NCBI RefSeq assembly: GCF_020523985.1
Contig: NZ_JAIVKM010000001.1
Span: forward strand, 1,736,001 to 1,800,000
Length of the DNA: 64,000 nt
Reading direction: 5' to 3'
Origin: Mangrovibacter yixingensis
GTDB taxonomy: Bacteria; Pseudomonadota; Gammaproteobacteria; Enterobacterales; Enterobacteriaceae
This document shows, piece after piece, positions 10,069-18,572 of the stretch. Position 1 is the stretch's first letter. Every line of letters begins with the position of its first letter. Under the pieces are notes generated by a model. It was given only the letters and a program-made list of their open reading frames with translations. It did no database searches and was not told where the DNA came from. The position numbers were made by a program, and so were the translations under genes.

Positions 10069-11847
10069 TTACTTATTCTCCTGCACGTTTTTTTTCACCA
10101 CTTGCAAGCTTAACTCTTCCAGTGCGGTCGGGTTAGCGAAGCTTGGCGCCTCAGTCATCAGGCAAGCTGCAGCTGTGGTTTTCGGGAACGCGATAACATC
10201 ACGAATATTTTCTGTACCCGTCAGCAACATGGTCAGGCGATCCAGGCCAAATGCCAGGCCGGCATGCGGAGGCGTACCAAATTTCAGGGCATCCAACAGG
10301 AAGCCAAATTTTTCGCGCTGTTCATGCTCATTAATGCCCAAAATGCCGAATACAGTCTGTTGCATTTCCCCATTATGAATACGCACAGAACCGCCACCCA
10401 CTTCGTAGCCGTTAATAACCATATCGTAGGCATTAGCAATCGCAGTTTCCGGAGCGGCTTTCAGCTCAGTCGGAGACATATCACGCGGTGAAGTAAACGG
10501 GTGATGCATAGCAGCCAGACCACCTTCGCCGTCTTCTTCAAACATGGGGAAGTCGATAACCCATAGCGGGGCCCAGGCTTTGTCATCGGTAATTTGCAGG
10601 TCTTTACCTACTTTAAGACGCAGTGCGCCCATGGCATCAGATACTGTCCGGGCTTTATCTGCGCCGAAGAAAATCATATCGCCATCCTGTGCACCGGTAC
10701 GGGCCAGAATTGATTCAATAATTTCTGCCGTTAAGAATTTGGCAACCGGGCTGTTGATACCCTCAAGGCCAGCATCACGCTGGTTAACTTTAATATAGGC
10801 CAGGCCTTTAGCACCGTAGATCTCAACAAATTTGCCGTATTCATCAATTTGTTTACGAGTGAGGTGTGCGCCACCAGGAACACGCAATGCTGCAACGCGG
10901 CCTTTGGCATCATTTGCTGGGCCTGCGAACACTTTGAATTCAACAGATTTTACCAGGTCCGCAACATCAACCAGTTCCATTGGGTTACGTAAATCTGGCT
11001 TATCAGAGCCATAGCGCTTGTCGGCTTCAGCAAAAGTCATCACCGGGAAGTCACCCAGGTCAACCCCTTTGATGTCCAGCCATAACTGACGGATCATCGC
11101 TTCCATTATTTCCCGCACTTGCTCTGCAGACAGGAAGGATGTTTCGACATCGATTTGGGTAAATTCGGGCTGGCGATCGGCACGCAAGTCTTCGTCGCGG
11201 AAACATTTTACGATTTGATAGTAGCGATCGAAACCAGACATCATCAGAAGCTGTTTGAACAACTGAGGTGACTGCGGCAATGCGTAAAACTTGCCTTTAT
11301 GAACACGGCTGGGTACCAGGTAATCTCGCGCCCCTTCTGGGGTGGCTTTGGTCAGCATGGGGGTTTCGATATCCAAAAACCCATGCTCATCCATAAACCG
11401 GCGCACAAAACTGGTGATTTTAGCGCGGGTTTTCAAGCGCTGAGCCATTTCCGGGCGACGTAAATCCAGATAGCGGTATTTCAGACGTGCTTCTTCAGTA
11501 TTGACCTGATTGGAGTCCAGCGGAAGCGGTTCTGAGCGGTTGATGATATTCAGGTCCGTGGCGAACACTTCTACTTCGCCAGTTGCCATATCACGGTTTA
11601 CGTTCTTTTCATCACGCGCACGAACAACACCCGTTACCTGAATGCAGAACTCATTACGCAGTTCAGCCGCGGCACTAAAAGCCTGCTGGCGATCCGGGTC
11701 GAAGAAAACCTGCACGATGCCTTCACGGTCGCGCATATCAATAAAAATAAGACTACCGAGATCACGACGGCGATTAACCCAACCACACAGTGTTACCTGC
11801 TGCCCAACATGGGACAGATTGAGCTGCCCACAATAATGTGTACGCAT
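10069..11847 (-). CDS. aspS: aspartyl-tRNA synthetase
   Basis: Class IIb synthetase that charges tRNA-Asp. It has 592 aa with the start at 11847 ([20 protein letters not shown]), preceded by AGGGATATCTC. Seen in order: N-terminal OB anticodon-binding fold, motif 2 ([18 protein letters not shown]), the bacterial GAD insertion domain, and motif 3 ([15 protein letters not shown]). In E. coli yecD follows on the other side; here yecE follows directly. Confidence 0.98.
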   Translation of the reverse strand: MRTHYCGQLNLSHVGQQVTLCGWVNRRRDLGSLIFIDMRDREGIVQVFFDPDRQQAFSAAAELRNEFCIQVTGVVRARDEKNVNRDMATGEVEVFATDLNIINRSEPLPLDSNQVNTEEARLKYRYLDLRRPEMAQRLKTRAKITSFVRRFMDEHGFLDIETPMLTKATPEGARDYLVPSRVHKGKFYALPQSPQLFKQLLMMSGFDRYYQIVKCFRDEDLRADRQPEFTQIDVETSFLSAEQVREIMEAMIRQLWLDIKGVDLGDFPVMTFAEADKRYGSDKPDLRNPMELVDVADLVKSVEFKVFAGPANDAKGRVAALRVPGGAHLTRKQIDEYGKFVEIYGAKGLAYIKVNQRDAGLEGINSPVAKFLTAEIIESILARTGAQDGDMIFFGADKARTVSDAMGALRLKVGKDLQITDDKAWAPLWVIDFPMFEEDGEGGLAAMHHPFTSPRDMSPTELKAAPETAIANAYDMVINGYEVGGGSVRIHNGEMQQTVFGILGINEHEQREKFGFLLDALKFGTPPHAGLAFGLDRLTMLLTGTENIRDVIAFPKTTAAACLMTEAPSFANPTALEELSLQVVKKNVQENK

Positions 11848-12165
11848 GAGATATCCCTTAACTTCGCTGCGCCGATACCGCTTTTCAATTAGAGAAAAAC
11901 GCCCCGCAGCGTTGGCTGAAAGCCACAACTGGATGAAAAAAGGCGGCTATTATACTGGAAATTCCGCCTGCCGATAAGCCCATCGCACCCTGGCTGATTG
12001 TTTGCTGTGCACGAGCTTACGTATACAGGCAATATTTAACAAAAATAACGTGCCGGGTAACAGCATTAACACTCAAGATGTCATTCTTTGTAACTTTTGC
12101 CACAACCCGGTACCCTGTATAAATATGCATGTCCGTTTGCCAGATTAAGCAGGTGTTAAACAGTT
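11848..12165. other. divergent intergenic region aspS/yecE
   Basis: 318 bp without a gene. A TATAAT-like -10 on the minus strand (11954-11949), with a weak TTATCG -35 17 bp away, probably serves aspS. No trace of yecD, which occupies this gap in E. coli, is visible. Confidence 0.5.
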
Positions 12166-12663
12166 ATGCTGTATATTGGTTTGCCCCAGTGGTCACATCC
12201 TAAGTGGCGGCAATGGGGTATTACATCACTGGAAGAGTATGCGCGCTATTTCAACTGTGTTGAAGGCAACACCACGCTGTATGCTGTTCCTTCTGCAGAA
12301 ACAGTCATGCGCTGGCGGGCAATGAGCCACGATGATTTTCGTTTCTGTTTTAAGTTCCCTGCAACCATTAGCCACCAGGCAGCATTGCGCGATTGTGCAA
12401 GTTTGACACAAGCGTTTTTACAGCGGATGGACCCACTTGCAGAGCGGGTCGCGCAATACTGGCTGCAACTCCCTGCCGCGTTTTCTCCCCAGGATTTACC
12501 CGCACTATGGGCGTTTCTTGGCACCTTACCGCAAGGCTTCAACTGGGGTGTTGAAGTTCGCCACCCGGCATTTTTCGAAAAAGGTGAGGCCGAACGGCTG
12601 CTAAACCAGGGGCTGCATGCACGCGGCATAAACCGGGTAATTCTGAAGAGACCTTTCTATTGA
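12166..12663 (+). pseudogene. yecE: yecE 5' part, interrupted by the mobile element
   Basis: DUF72-family protein of unknown biochemical role. The first 160 codons are native (MLYIGLPQWSHPKWRQWGIT to INRVIL); the frame then enters the element and ends after K-R-P-F-Y. The remaining 112 codons are at 24087-24426. Joining 12166-12644 to 24087-24426 gives 819 nt, a 272-residue protein with the normal N-R-V-I-L-D-S-R-P-V junction, so this is a clean insertion and not decay. Whether the 165-residue product folds is unknown. Confidence 0.95.
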
Positions 12664-12671
12664 TACACTCA
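12633..12671 (+). other. attL, left attachment junction
   Basis: The chromosomal B half is CCGG-GTAATT, then the central CT at 12643-12644, then the P' half ending in the arm TGATACACTCA (12661-12671). The P' arm is an inverted copy of the P arm at attR. The layout is that of a serine-integrase att site. Confidence 0.85.
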
Positions 12672-12692
12672 TAGGAGGGATTTTGGAGGTAG

Positions 12693-12718
12693 GAGTTTCG
12701 CTTCAGAGAAGCTCAAGG
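12693..12718 (+). repeat. dispersed hairpin repeat, copy A
   Basis: GAGTTTCGCTTCAGAGAAGC followed by TCAAGG. The stem GAGTTTC/GAAGCTC (one G-U pair) encloses an 8-nt loop. It lies just inside attL. Other copies are at 17975, 19350, 19533 and 22299. Confidence 0.7.
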
Positions 12719-12720
12719 TA

Positions 12721-12828
12721 TTACTTATTTCTATCCTTCCATACACGGTAAATAGCTGCACATATGCCACTAATAAGGCACATGAGCTGTTCTCTCACAC
12801 CAGGCATGTAGTAATCATTAATCTTCAT
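12721..12828 (-). CDS. 35-aa micro-ORF with one hydrophobic segment
   Basis: It reads MKINDYYMPGVREQLMCLIS then GICAAIYRVWKDRNK. A soluble start, one hydrophobic stretch (LMCLISGICAAIY) and a basic tail suggest a single-pass membrane peptide. AGGG lies 6 nt before the ATG. It overlaps the end of the preceding 51-codon ORF out of frame and is the last gene of the virion operon. Position and form would fit a small phage holin or lysis-associated protein, but I recognise no family. Confidence 0.4.
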   Translation of the reverse strand: MKINDYYMPGVREQLMCLISGICAAIYRVWKDRNK

Positions 12829-12973
12829 TGGTTGCCCTATTGCTGGTGGCTTTAGAGATGCTTCTCAGGAGGTCACTGGTCACCATTCCAAGATAGTATC
12901 CACCGCAAAATGTGGACAAACAAAGGAACACTGGGGAGTGTGATAAAAGGAATAAATGAATATGTTCGAACAT
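12818..12973 (-). CDS. 51-aa micro-ORF with N-terminal hydrophobic segment
   Basis: It reads MFEHIHLFLLSHSPVFLCLS, then TFCGGYYLGMVTSDLLR and a polar tail. The start lies 18 nt after the stop of the Dit-like gene and has AGGT 9 nt upstream, so it sits naturally in the operon. The N-terminal 25 residues are hydrophobic and could span the membrane or act as a signal. It overlaps the 35-aa ORF by 11 nt. Function unknown; a lysis or membrane-associated phage protein is a guess from position only. Confidence 0.45.
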   Translation of the reverse strand: MFEHIHLFLLSHSPVFLCLSTFCGGYYLGMVTSDLLRSISKATSNRATNED

Positions 12974-12991
12974 TATATTTTACCTGTTGAG

Positions 12992-13753
12992 TTACTTAAT
13001 TTTATTGGCGTTACCGCCCATTGATGTGTAGACACTTTTTGCTAAACGTTCAGAGGCTTGGCTATAGATAATTTTCCCACCTGATACGTTAGCTGACAGA
13101 TTACATCTAGCCATTGCTGTCTTAGCCTGTGTGAGCTTGTCACCTGTGAAACCTTCGTAATCGTTAGCGGCTATTGCAGCAAAATATGAGCATGCACTAT
13201 TACTTACTGTTGCAGAGGTTGTGGCTGTACCCACACTTTTCTGTTGAGTAACTGCACCATCCTTGGTTGTTGATACAGAGCCTGAAGAGTTAACACTTGC
13301 AGTTGTCTGTCCAATCTGAACAACAAAATCAGCATTCTGGAAGGTGAGAGACACTTTTAGGCCATTCGAAATACTGGCGTCTTTGTTAGCTTCAAACGTT
13401 GTGCAGACTGTATTCTGAAGGCTTATTCCATCGTCACATAGGACAGTAAGAATCTGTCTCTGTTTACGCCAAGTCTGGAGAGTATTTATAAAGTCCTCTA
13501 CAACAGTAGTGTCAAGTGTTGTTATCAGAGTACCTAAATAGTCAACAACGACAACACCATTTATAGTAATCTGGTCAGGGACTTCCTGAACATTATCAGT
13601 TATTGTCTGTCCAGACTGTACTGGTTGAGTTGTTACCTGCATGGTGCTGGTATATTTCATATCAGTTGTTGCTGAGAGTGAGAGAATCACCGACATATCA
13701 TCCTTGATATGAAAGAATATTTTGTCTGCTGATGATGCTTGTAGTAGTGACAT
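12992..13753 (-). CDS. Dit-like phage tail protein (putative)
   Basis: 253 aa. The N-terminal half (FFHIKDDMSVILSLSATTD ... VTTQPVQSGQTITDNVQEVP ... ITINGVVVVDY) has the pattern of Dit-like tail proteins: a motif announcing a 'free' direction, ITDNV, then strand-rich sequence. The middle, ILTVLCDDGISLQNTVCTTF, fits the same fold. These proteins form the hub that joins tail tube to tip and lie after the tape measure gene in siphophages, as here. The C-terminal third (about 150-253) is Ser/Thr-rich and unfamiliar. The start is 2 bp after the tape-measure stop, and its Shine-Dalgarno (AAGG) is inside that gene. Confidence in the family is moderate. Confidence 0.6.
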   Translation of the reverse strand: MSLLQASSADKIFFHIKDDMSVILSLSATTDMKYTSTMQVTTQPVQSGQTITDNVQEVPDQITINGVVVVDYLGTLITTLDTTVVEDFINTLQTWRKQRQILTVLCDDGISLQNTVCTTFEANKDASISNGLKVSLTFQNADFVVQIGQTTASVNSSGSVSTTKDGAVTQQKSVGTATTSATVSNSACSYFAAIAANDYEGFTGDKLTQAKTAMARCNLSANVSGGKIIYSQASERLAKSVYTSMGGNANKIK

Positions 13754-13755
13754 TG

Positions 13756-15879
13756 TTATTTACCTTGCTGGCTAGGATGCCATCCTGCGTTATCACCTTG
13801 AGATTCCCATGATGAACGTCCGAAGTTACTGTTATTCATAATTATGTTTTCAAACTGATTCTGAGCTTCAAACTGTAATGGGATAGTGAATTTTTGAATC
13901 TGACCATCAATATCCAGGTTCAGTGGTATGGTCACCTCACCAGAAATTTTAGGGATAATGTTTACCTGTTTATTTTCAGGTGGAATGGTGATTGTTCTTG
14001 TTAACCAATCAGGTAGCTTTCCAGCATCTTTAAGTGATTCGAAAAGGTTTGGTCTGTTCTGATTCTCCTGAACATGCTTCATGAAACCGGGCATATCACT
14101 TTGAATATCATTGAGTCTGCTGTGGAGCATCCATCCCAGAATTGCTGTAGGGAGTAGGTTTATTTTGCTGAGTAGGCCTCCTGCTGCACCTTCGGCAACC
14201 TCTGCACCTGCTGTAGCTGCACCTTTAGGGATTGGTTTTCTTATCAGTTTGCCACCTGCACCTATTGCTAAGTCCTTGGCAATCTGTAGACCTTTCATTG
14301 CTGCTACTGCTTCTGCAAATCCCAGAACTGCATCACCTATCTCTTTGAATGCTTTCTGGACGGGGTCAGGTAATGTGGAGAAGAACTGTTCCCATTTGAT
14401 TTCAAGGAGTGAAATTGCGCCATTTGCATTCAGCACCAAAGTGCTAATACCATCAATCGTCTGGGAGATACGGTTCATGGCGTCACCCAGAACCATACCG
14501 AACACCTGAGCATCATCACCGGAGATGTTAAGGAATGTTGAGAGGCTGTTCAGTAGTGACTGGAACCCTTTATCAAACCCTCTGAAGAATTTTTCTTGGT
14601 TATCCTGTACGGCATTGTGGAATCTACCCTGTGCTGCTAATACGTTCTGTTGAGCTTTGATTGCTGCGCCAGATTCACTGTTCAGCTTTTCCATGGCCTG
14701 AACCATAAGCTGGGTAAATTGTGCCCCAGACATTGATAAGGCTTTTTGTTTCAGAGCCCTGACATCGTCAACATGCATCACCTGTTCGAGTTGCTTGATT
14801 AGAGCTGGGCTGGCATTCACTACTTGGAGCCAGTCTTGCCCCATAAGGTGGGCTGAACCTGCAATCTGTTGCATAGCATAATTCAAGCGGCCTAGTGCAT
14901 CATTTGTCATACCTGTCTGGTGGGCAAATACACTTTCAGTTTCTAATAGCTTTGGAATATCACTGTTTGAGAATATTTTCTCTGGCATGGTCATTCTAAG
15001 CTGTGCTGCTTGCTGCTGTGCCTGAGTTTTATCCACACCATATTTGTTAGCATAGGTGTTCACTTGCTGAGTTATTTCAGGTGCTTGCTTAGCGTAGGCA
15101 GTTTCTAGCATTACTTTTGCCTGTTGACGTTCTGCACCCACCTTTACAGCGTCTGAAAAGTATTGGATAGCCTGACTTGCAGCATATAATCCAGTGACGA
15201 GTTTACCAAACCCTGAGATGGGACTGTTTACACTATCACCAAGTTGCTGGGCTTTTTGTCTGGCGAATGCTTCAGCTCTACCCATCTGACTGAATTCATA
15301 AGAAAGTTTTTGGACATTTCTTCTGAACTGAGCAACATCTGTACCAGCATTATTGAACAATGATGTTAAACGTTTTGTATATTCCTGTGCTCGTTCAGGT
15401 GTACGAATCTGCATGTTACCGAAGAAGGCTGATTGCTGTGCTCTGGTGTAGATATCATTAATTCTTGTAGCTGGTGGAATGGAGGGGCGTCCAACTTTAG
15501 GTGGAGTGCTGGTCACTGGAAGAGCAGAGAAGCCTTTAAACTTAAGAGCATTTTGCAGATTGCGTTGAATAATCTGTCCAGCTCTTGCACTTTGCTGTTC
15601 GAGTTCTGAGAATGTACTTGCACCGTTGGCTTTCATATTGAATGCTCGAGCCATTTCCTTTTGGATATGGTTAGCCGCAGTGGTGGCCTGTCTTTCAATA
15701 CGTGCAAACATATTGCCTGTTTTCTCTGCGCCAGAGAGTCTGTTAAATGCTTGGTTGAATCTCTTTTCAATTCTTTCAGCGGCATTATTTACTTTCTTTT
15801 CAACGTTTGTGAGACCGCTGAGAATCTTTTCTGAGAAACCAAGTTCTACGACAAACTCATCAACCTTATACTTTGCCAT
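13756..15879 (-). CDS. phage tail tape-measure protein
   Basis: 707 aa. The N-terminal 130 residues are helical and coiled-coil-like (EKKVNNAAERIEKRFNQAFN). The middle (about 240-420) has the conserved tape-measure segment: AERQQAKVMLETAYAKQAPE, TNDALGRLNYAMQQIAGSAH, LMGQDWLQVVNASPALIKQL. Then come hydrophobic helices (AVLGFAEAVAAMKGLQIAKD; AAGGLLSKINLLPTAILGWM). It would span the tail lumen and set tail length; at the usual rate of about 0.15 nm per residue this suggests a tail near 100 nm (inference). AGGA lies 10 nt before the ATG. It is intact, with no frameshift, which argues against long decay. No tail-tube or chaperone gene precedes it. Confidence 0.85.
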   Translation of the reverse strand: MAKYKVDEFVVELGFSEKILSGLTNVEKKVNNAAERIEKRFNQAFNRLSGAEKTGNMFARIERQATTAANHIQKEMARAFNMKANGASTFSELEQQSARAGQIIQRNLQNALKFKGFSALPVTSTPPKVGRPSIPPATRINDIYTRAQQSAFFGNMQIRTPERAQEYTKRLTSLFNNAGTDVAQFRRNVQKLSYEFSQMGRAEAFARQKAQQLGDSVNSPISGFGKLVTGLYAASQAIQYFSDAVKVGAERQQAKVMLETAYAKQAPEITQQVNTYANKYGVDKTQAQQQAAQLRMTMPEKIFSNSDIPKLLETESVFAHQTGMTNDALGRLNYAMQQIAGSAHLMGQDWLQVVNASPALIKQLEQVMHVDDVRALKQKALSMSGAQFTQLMVQAMEKLNSESGAAIKAQQNVLAAQGRFHNAVQDNQEKFFRGFDKGFQSLLNSLSTFLNISGDDAQVFGMVLGDAMNRISQTIDGISTLVLNANGAISLLEIKWEQFFSTLPDPVQKAFKEIGDAVLGFAEAVAAMKGLQIAKDLAIGAGGKLIRKPIPKGAATAGAEVAEGAAGGLLSKINLLPTAILGWMLHSRLNDIQSDMPGFMKHVQENQNRPNLFESLKDAGKLPDWLTRTITIPPENKQVNIIPKISGEVTIPLNLDIDGQIQKFTIPLQFEAQNQFENIIMNNSNFGRSSWESQGDNAGWHPSQQGK

Positions 15880-15899
15880 TATTTATAATTCCTAATACT

Positions 15900-15936
15900 A
15901 AAAAGCCCCCATCTGTGTATATGTCACAGTGGAGGC
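15900..15936 (-). terminator. terminator-like hairpin inside the virion operon
   Basis: On the minus strand: GCCTCCACTGTG, a short loop, CACAGATGGGGGC, then TTTTTAG. It lies between the 184-aa gene and the tape-measure gene, so it may limit or stage expression of the tail genes downstream. Confidence 0.65.
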
Positions 15937-15964
15937 CTTATTAATTGTTTATTTACTATTGTGA

Positions 15965-16519
15965 TTAACTCATCAGAGCATCAATCTGGGCTTTGAAGCC
16001 ACCCTTGAGGGAATTATAAGATTTCATCACATGAGTCTTTAATTCTTTAATCTGTTCGAGACGTGCTGTGTAGTGATTAGCGTCACGTTGATATTCACGA
16101 TTGAGTTCACGTTCGGCAATTTCTGATGCTTTTTCCATTAGCTCGACATGTGTCAGTTTAGTATGGATGATTAAAACTTTAATTCCAAGTGTTCCTTGGT
16201 CAATTAGTTTGATATCAAGGATTCTGTCACCTGAGGCTGAGAGATTATTAATATGTTCTGTTTGAGTAAGCTTACTGCATTCTAGTAGGTGTACACCGGG
16301 AATACGTGTTGCATTATTCGCCAGAATGTCTCTTGCTTTCTCTGTGATAGTGATTTCAGAAACTGGGAGAGGCTCTTTTAGCTTATCCAGCTTAAGCATC
16401 GCTTCACTAATCACACGGTAGCCTACTTCTTCAATACGTTGCTGTTGAATTGTTGGGCTGGTGGTTTGAGGGTAATTATTTAGGGCTGCTTCAAATAATT
16501 GGATATATTCGTTGTTCAT
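15965..16519 (-). CDS. 184-aa protein of the virion operon, family not recognised
   Basis: A charged, soluble protein with no signal or membrane segment. The C-terminal 80 residues are strongly helical (LTHVELMEKASEIAEREL ... LEQIKELKTHVMKSYNSL) and probably coiled-coil. The middle is strand-rich (ILDIKLIDQGTLGIKVLIIH). It lies 32 nt after the 98-aa gene and directly before the terminator-like hairpin that precedes the tape-measure gene. Position would fit a tail assembly or structural accessory protein; sequence alone does not show it. Confidence 0.75.
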   Translation of the reverse strand: MNNEYIQLFEAALNNYPQTTSPTIQQQRIEEVGYRVISEAMLKLDKLKEPLPVSEITITEKARDILANNATRIPGVHLLECSKLTQTEHINNLSASGDRILDIKLIDQGTLGIKVLIIHTKLTHVELMEKASEIAERELNREYQRDANHYTARLEQIKELKTHVMKSYNSLKGGFKAQIDALMS

Positions 16520-16551
16520 TCAATGTTCTTCTTCTCTGTGTAGGGTATTTA

Positions 16552-16848
16552 CTAATTCAGTGTGATAGCTGCTTGTACATTTTGGGTATTCATCATGAAG
16601 GTATCATTTGCCATCATCATTAATGTTTCGCTGTAACGTTGCTTTGCTTGGTTGAAAATTATTGCTGTGCATTCGAAGATATCTTCAACAGGACAGAGAT
16701 TATTGTCACACAAGACCTGTCCGATGCGGTCGATAAGGATGCTGGGGTTGTCGTACATCTCACGATAGACAGCTTCTAAACTTGCATGAGCGATATCAAC
16801 GGTTAAGTCACCATCACTGTTTACGAATACTTGGATTTCATCACGCAT
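16552..16848 (-). CDS. 98-aa protein of the virion operon
   Basis: A small acidic protein (DEIQVFVNSDGDLTVDIAHAS ...) with two Cys near CDNNLCPVEDIFEC and a Met-rich C-terminal part (ETLMMMANDTFMMNTQ). Its ATG overlaps the upstream stop as TAATG, so it is translationally coupled to the 115-aa gene. The pair sits where siphophages carry tail-assembly chaperones, but I see no slippery-site fusion and no sequence likeness, so that role is only a possibility. Confidence 0.7.
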   Translation of the reverse strand: MRDEIQVFVNSDGDLTVDIAHASLEAVYREMYDNPSILIDRIGQVLCDNNLCPVEDIFECTAIIFNQAKQRYSETLMMMANDTFMMNTQNVQAAITLN

Positions 16849-17195
16849 TAGAAAGCCCTCTGTGAGTTCAGTGCTACGTGTCTTGCTGCTTCCTGTTCAA
16901 GGGCACGTTTCAGCGCTTCAGACTGCTGAGTGCTCATCACGGTAGATTGTTGCTGGTGGGAGTAGCTCACTGTGTTATCAACCTTACGTGATTCTTTCTT
17001 CTTCTGGGACTTGTTCTGTTGAGCATTGAACCAACCATCATTGAAGCCCACGGTATAATCATTTTTAGATTTCTGGTCAGTGGCTTGTTTATATAATGAT
17101 GCAGGGTCTTTAGGTTTCTTATCACCAGATTCAAATGCTTTAACTCCAGCTTTAAATCCGCGTAGCTCGTGTATTGATTGGGTTTGGTTTGACAT
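16848..17195 (-). CDS. 115-aa basic, Gln/Lys-rich protein of the virion operon
   Basis: The N-terminal region has an 'RGFKAGVKAF ... YTVGFNDGWFNAQQ' pattern of paired aromatic-Gly motifs. It is followed by a lysine-rich stretch (KSQKKKESRK) and a Gln/Ser-rich helical tail (QQSEALKRALEQEAARHV). No membrane segment. GAAGAGAA lies upstream of the ATG. Its stop overlaps the next start (TAATG). Composition suggests a nucleic-acid- or protein-scaffold-type role, but no family was recognised. Confidence 0.7.
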   Translation of the reverse strand: MSNQTQSIHELRGFKAGVKAFESGDKKPKDPASLYKQATDQKSKNDYTVGFNDGWFNAQQNKSQKKKESRKVDNTVSYSHQQQSTVMSTQQSEALKRALEQEAARHVALNSQRAF

Positions 17196-17229
17196 TATTT
17201 ATTCTCTTCTCTGTGCTTGTATTAATTGA

Positions 17230-17568
17230 TTAATATTCAGGGTAATTCACTACTGTGATTTTAAGAGTTGCCAGTTTGTTTACTTCAGATTCTATAAAGC
17301 CTAAATTCTTGATTTGAGCATTACGGTAGATGATTGTGTTTTCTTGCTGACCTAAGAATGTTAATCCGGTCACGCTATCCACACCATCAAGGGCAATACC
17401 TACAATATCTTCTACAGTGGTTGTTTTCGTTCCTGTTGAGTCAACAAGGTCGCCGGGTAATGTTCCAGCAACGCAAGGGACGGATTTACGAGACCAGCGG
17501 TCAGGTGTTGACTCTTCATATAAGATGAAGTCACATAATTGATGGCGTGTGCCAAGGTTATAATTCAT
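17230..17568 (-). CDS. putative phage head decoration protein
   Basis: 112 aa. The pattern K-S-V-P-C-V-A-G-T-L-P-G-D-L-V, then VEDIVGIALDGVD, then NTIIYRNAQIKNLGF resembles head decoration proteins of the lambda gpD/HDPD type: an N-terminal 'AGTL..G.V' strand, 'VGI' strand and a short C-terminal helix. These proteins bind and stabilise expanded capsids. No capsid gene is present in the element, so such a protein would have to act on another phage's heads, if the call is right. It overlaps the preceding gene by 11 nt. Moderate confidence. Confidence 0.5.
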   Translation of the reverse strand: MNYNLGTRHQLCDFILYEESTPDRWSRKSVPCVAGTLPGDLVDSTGTKTTTVEDIVGIALDGVDSVTGLTFLGQQENTIIYRNAQIKNLGFIESEVNKLATLKITVVNYPEY

Positions 17569-17860
17569 TCAATTTCTCTTTAATATTTTTAAGCTGAGAC
17601 ATTAACTGTGGCTGCTGGTGGGATAAAATACTGGTCACAATGTCATCAATGATTTGTTTGACATCTGAACCATATATTTCAGGCTGGGATGTTAATTTGC
17701 CACGGATAATTTCAGAGTAGTAGCTAATCTGTTGAGCAACCTGCTGCAGTTGATGCTGTAGCTGTAATTTTTGCTGGTATTTGTTAACCTCTTCGTCACG
17801 TTGCTCTTGTGATTTCTCAAGATTGGTGAGTGACTGGTTAACCATTTCGGAGATGTTCAT
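17558..17860 (-). CDS. 100-aa coiled-coil protein, first gene of the virion operon
   Basis: From the start MNISEMVNQSLTNLEKSQEQ the protein is one long Gln/Glu/Lys-rich helix (RDEEVNKYQQKLQLQHQLQQ) followed by a smaller domain (QPEIYGSDVKQIIDDIVTSI). The frame is open to 18022, but the upstream part overlaps a copy of the dispersed hairpin repeat and reads like non-coding DNA, so I prefer 17860. Neither start has a good Shine-Dalgarno (CAGGTG lies 7 nt before 17860). A scaffold-like or structural role is possible; no family recognised. Confidence 0.6.
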   Translation of the reverse strand: MNISEMVNQSLTNLEKSQEQRDEEVNKYQQKLQLQHQLQQVAQQISYYSEIIRGKLTSQPEIYGSDVKQIIDDIVTSILSHQQPQLMSQLKNIKEKLNEL

Positions 17861-18572
17861 TTGGGACACCTGCTTAGAATAGGAAAGGGCATATTGCAGC
17901 CCTTTATTTAATTGCTCTCGACAGGAGAGACTGACACTGACAAGGAGTAAGTATGATGAGTTACCGAGAATCCCCCTTGAGCTTCTTAGCGAAACTCTTT
18001 GACAGTGAGTTGACTCTCTCATGGTGATATCTGAGAAGAAGTGGACAGATAATCACACAATCAATCACTGTGGAAATTCTCACCTACGGAGATATGTAGG
18101 ATTTGTGCTACAGAGAAGAACAGTAACAAGGAGATTTTCGGTAAACCATATTTGATAAAAAGGGGAAGCTATACAGGACAGGAAAATCATAAAGAACTCT
18201 GTATAGCCCCAAAGCTTTTGGAGGTAACTATGTGATTTATTATTCTTAGAGACTGAAGGGAAAGAAGTAACCTTTATTTCTCTTCATGTATTAATATTAA
18301 CAACTTTTGTGTTATTTGTCAAGATATTTGTTACACTATTTTAACATTTCATTAACTTTATTTTTACAATTTTTCTCATAAAAACATAGCGCTGCGCTGG
18401 TCACAAGTTGCTGGTGGTGTGGAAAAATATCTGTAGGTGAGACTGTGAAAAGTTGGTCAGACTGTATATGTGCTTAACGTGCCAGAAAGCTTAGGTACAT
18501 TGCACTGTCAAAATCCTAAAATATGATTATAAATCAATACATTGTGTGATAAGAGGGCTTTGCAGCCCCCTG
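17861..18572. other. 712-bp structured leader/intergenic region
   Basis: No convincing gene. On the minus strand it is the leader of the virion operon. It holds a copy of the dispersed repeat (17975-17997), the CTTCTCAGATA motif shared with the HNH-gene leader (plus-strand ATATCTGAGAAG, 18027-18038), a CCTAC/GTAGG hairpin (18083-18100), a long inverted repeat GGGGAAGCTATACAG / CTGTATAGCCCC (18162-18176 / 18199-18210), and a very AT-rich stretch (18290-18380). Within the AT-rich part, 18337-18356 recurs inverted at 21702-21721. Confidence 0.6.
17975..17997 (-). repeat. dispersed hairpin repeat, copy B
   Basis: Minus-strand copy: GAGTTTCGCTAAGAAGCTC followed by AAGG. Loop GCTAA, as in copies D and E. 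Confidence 0.7.
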
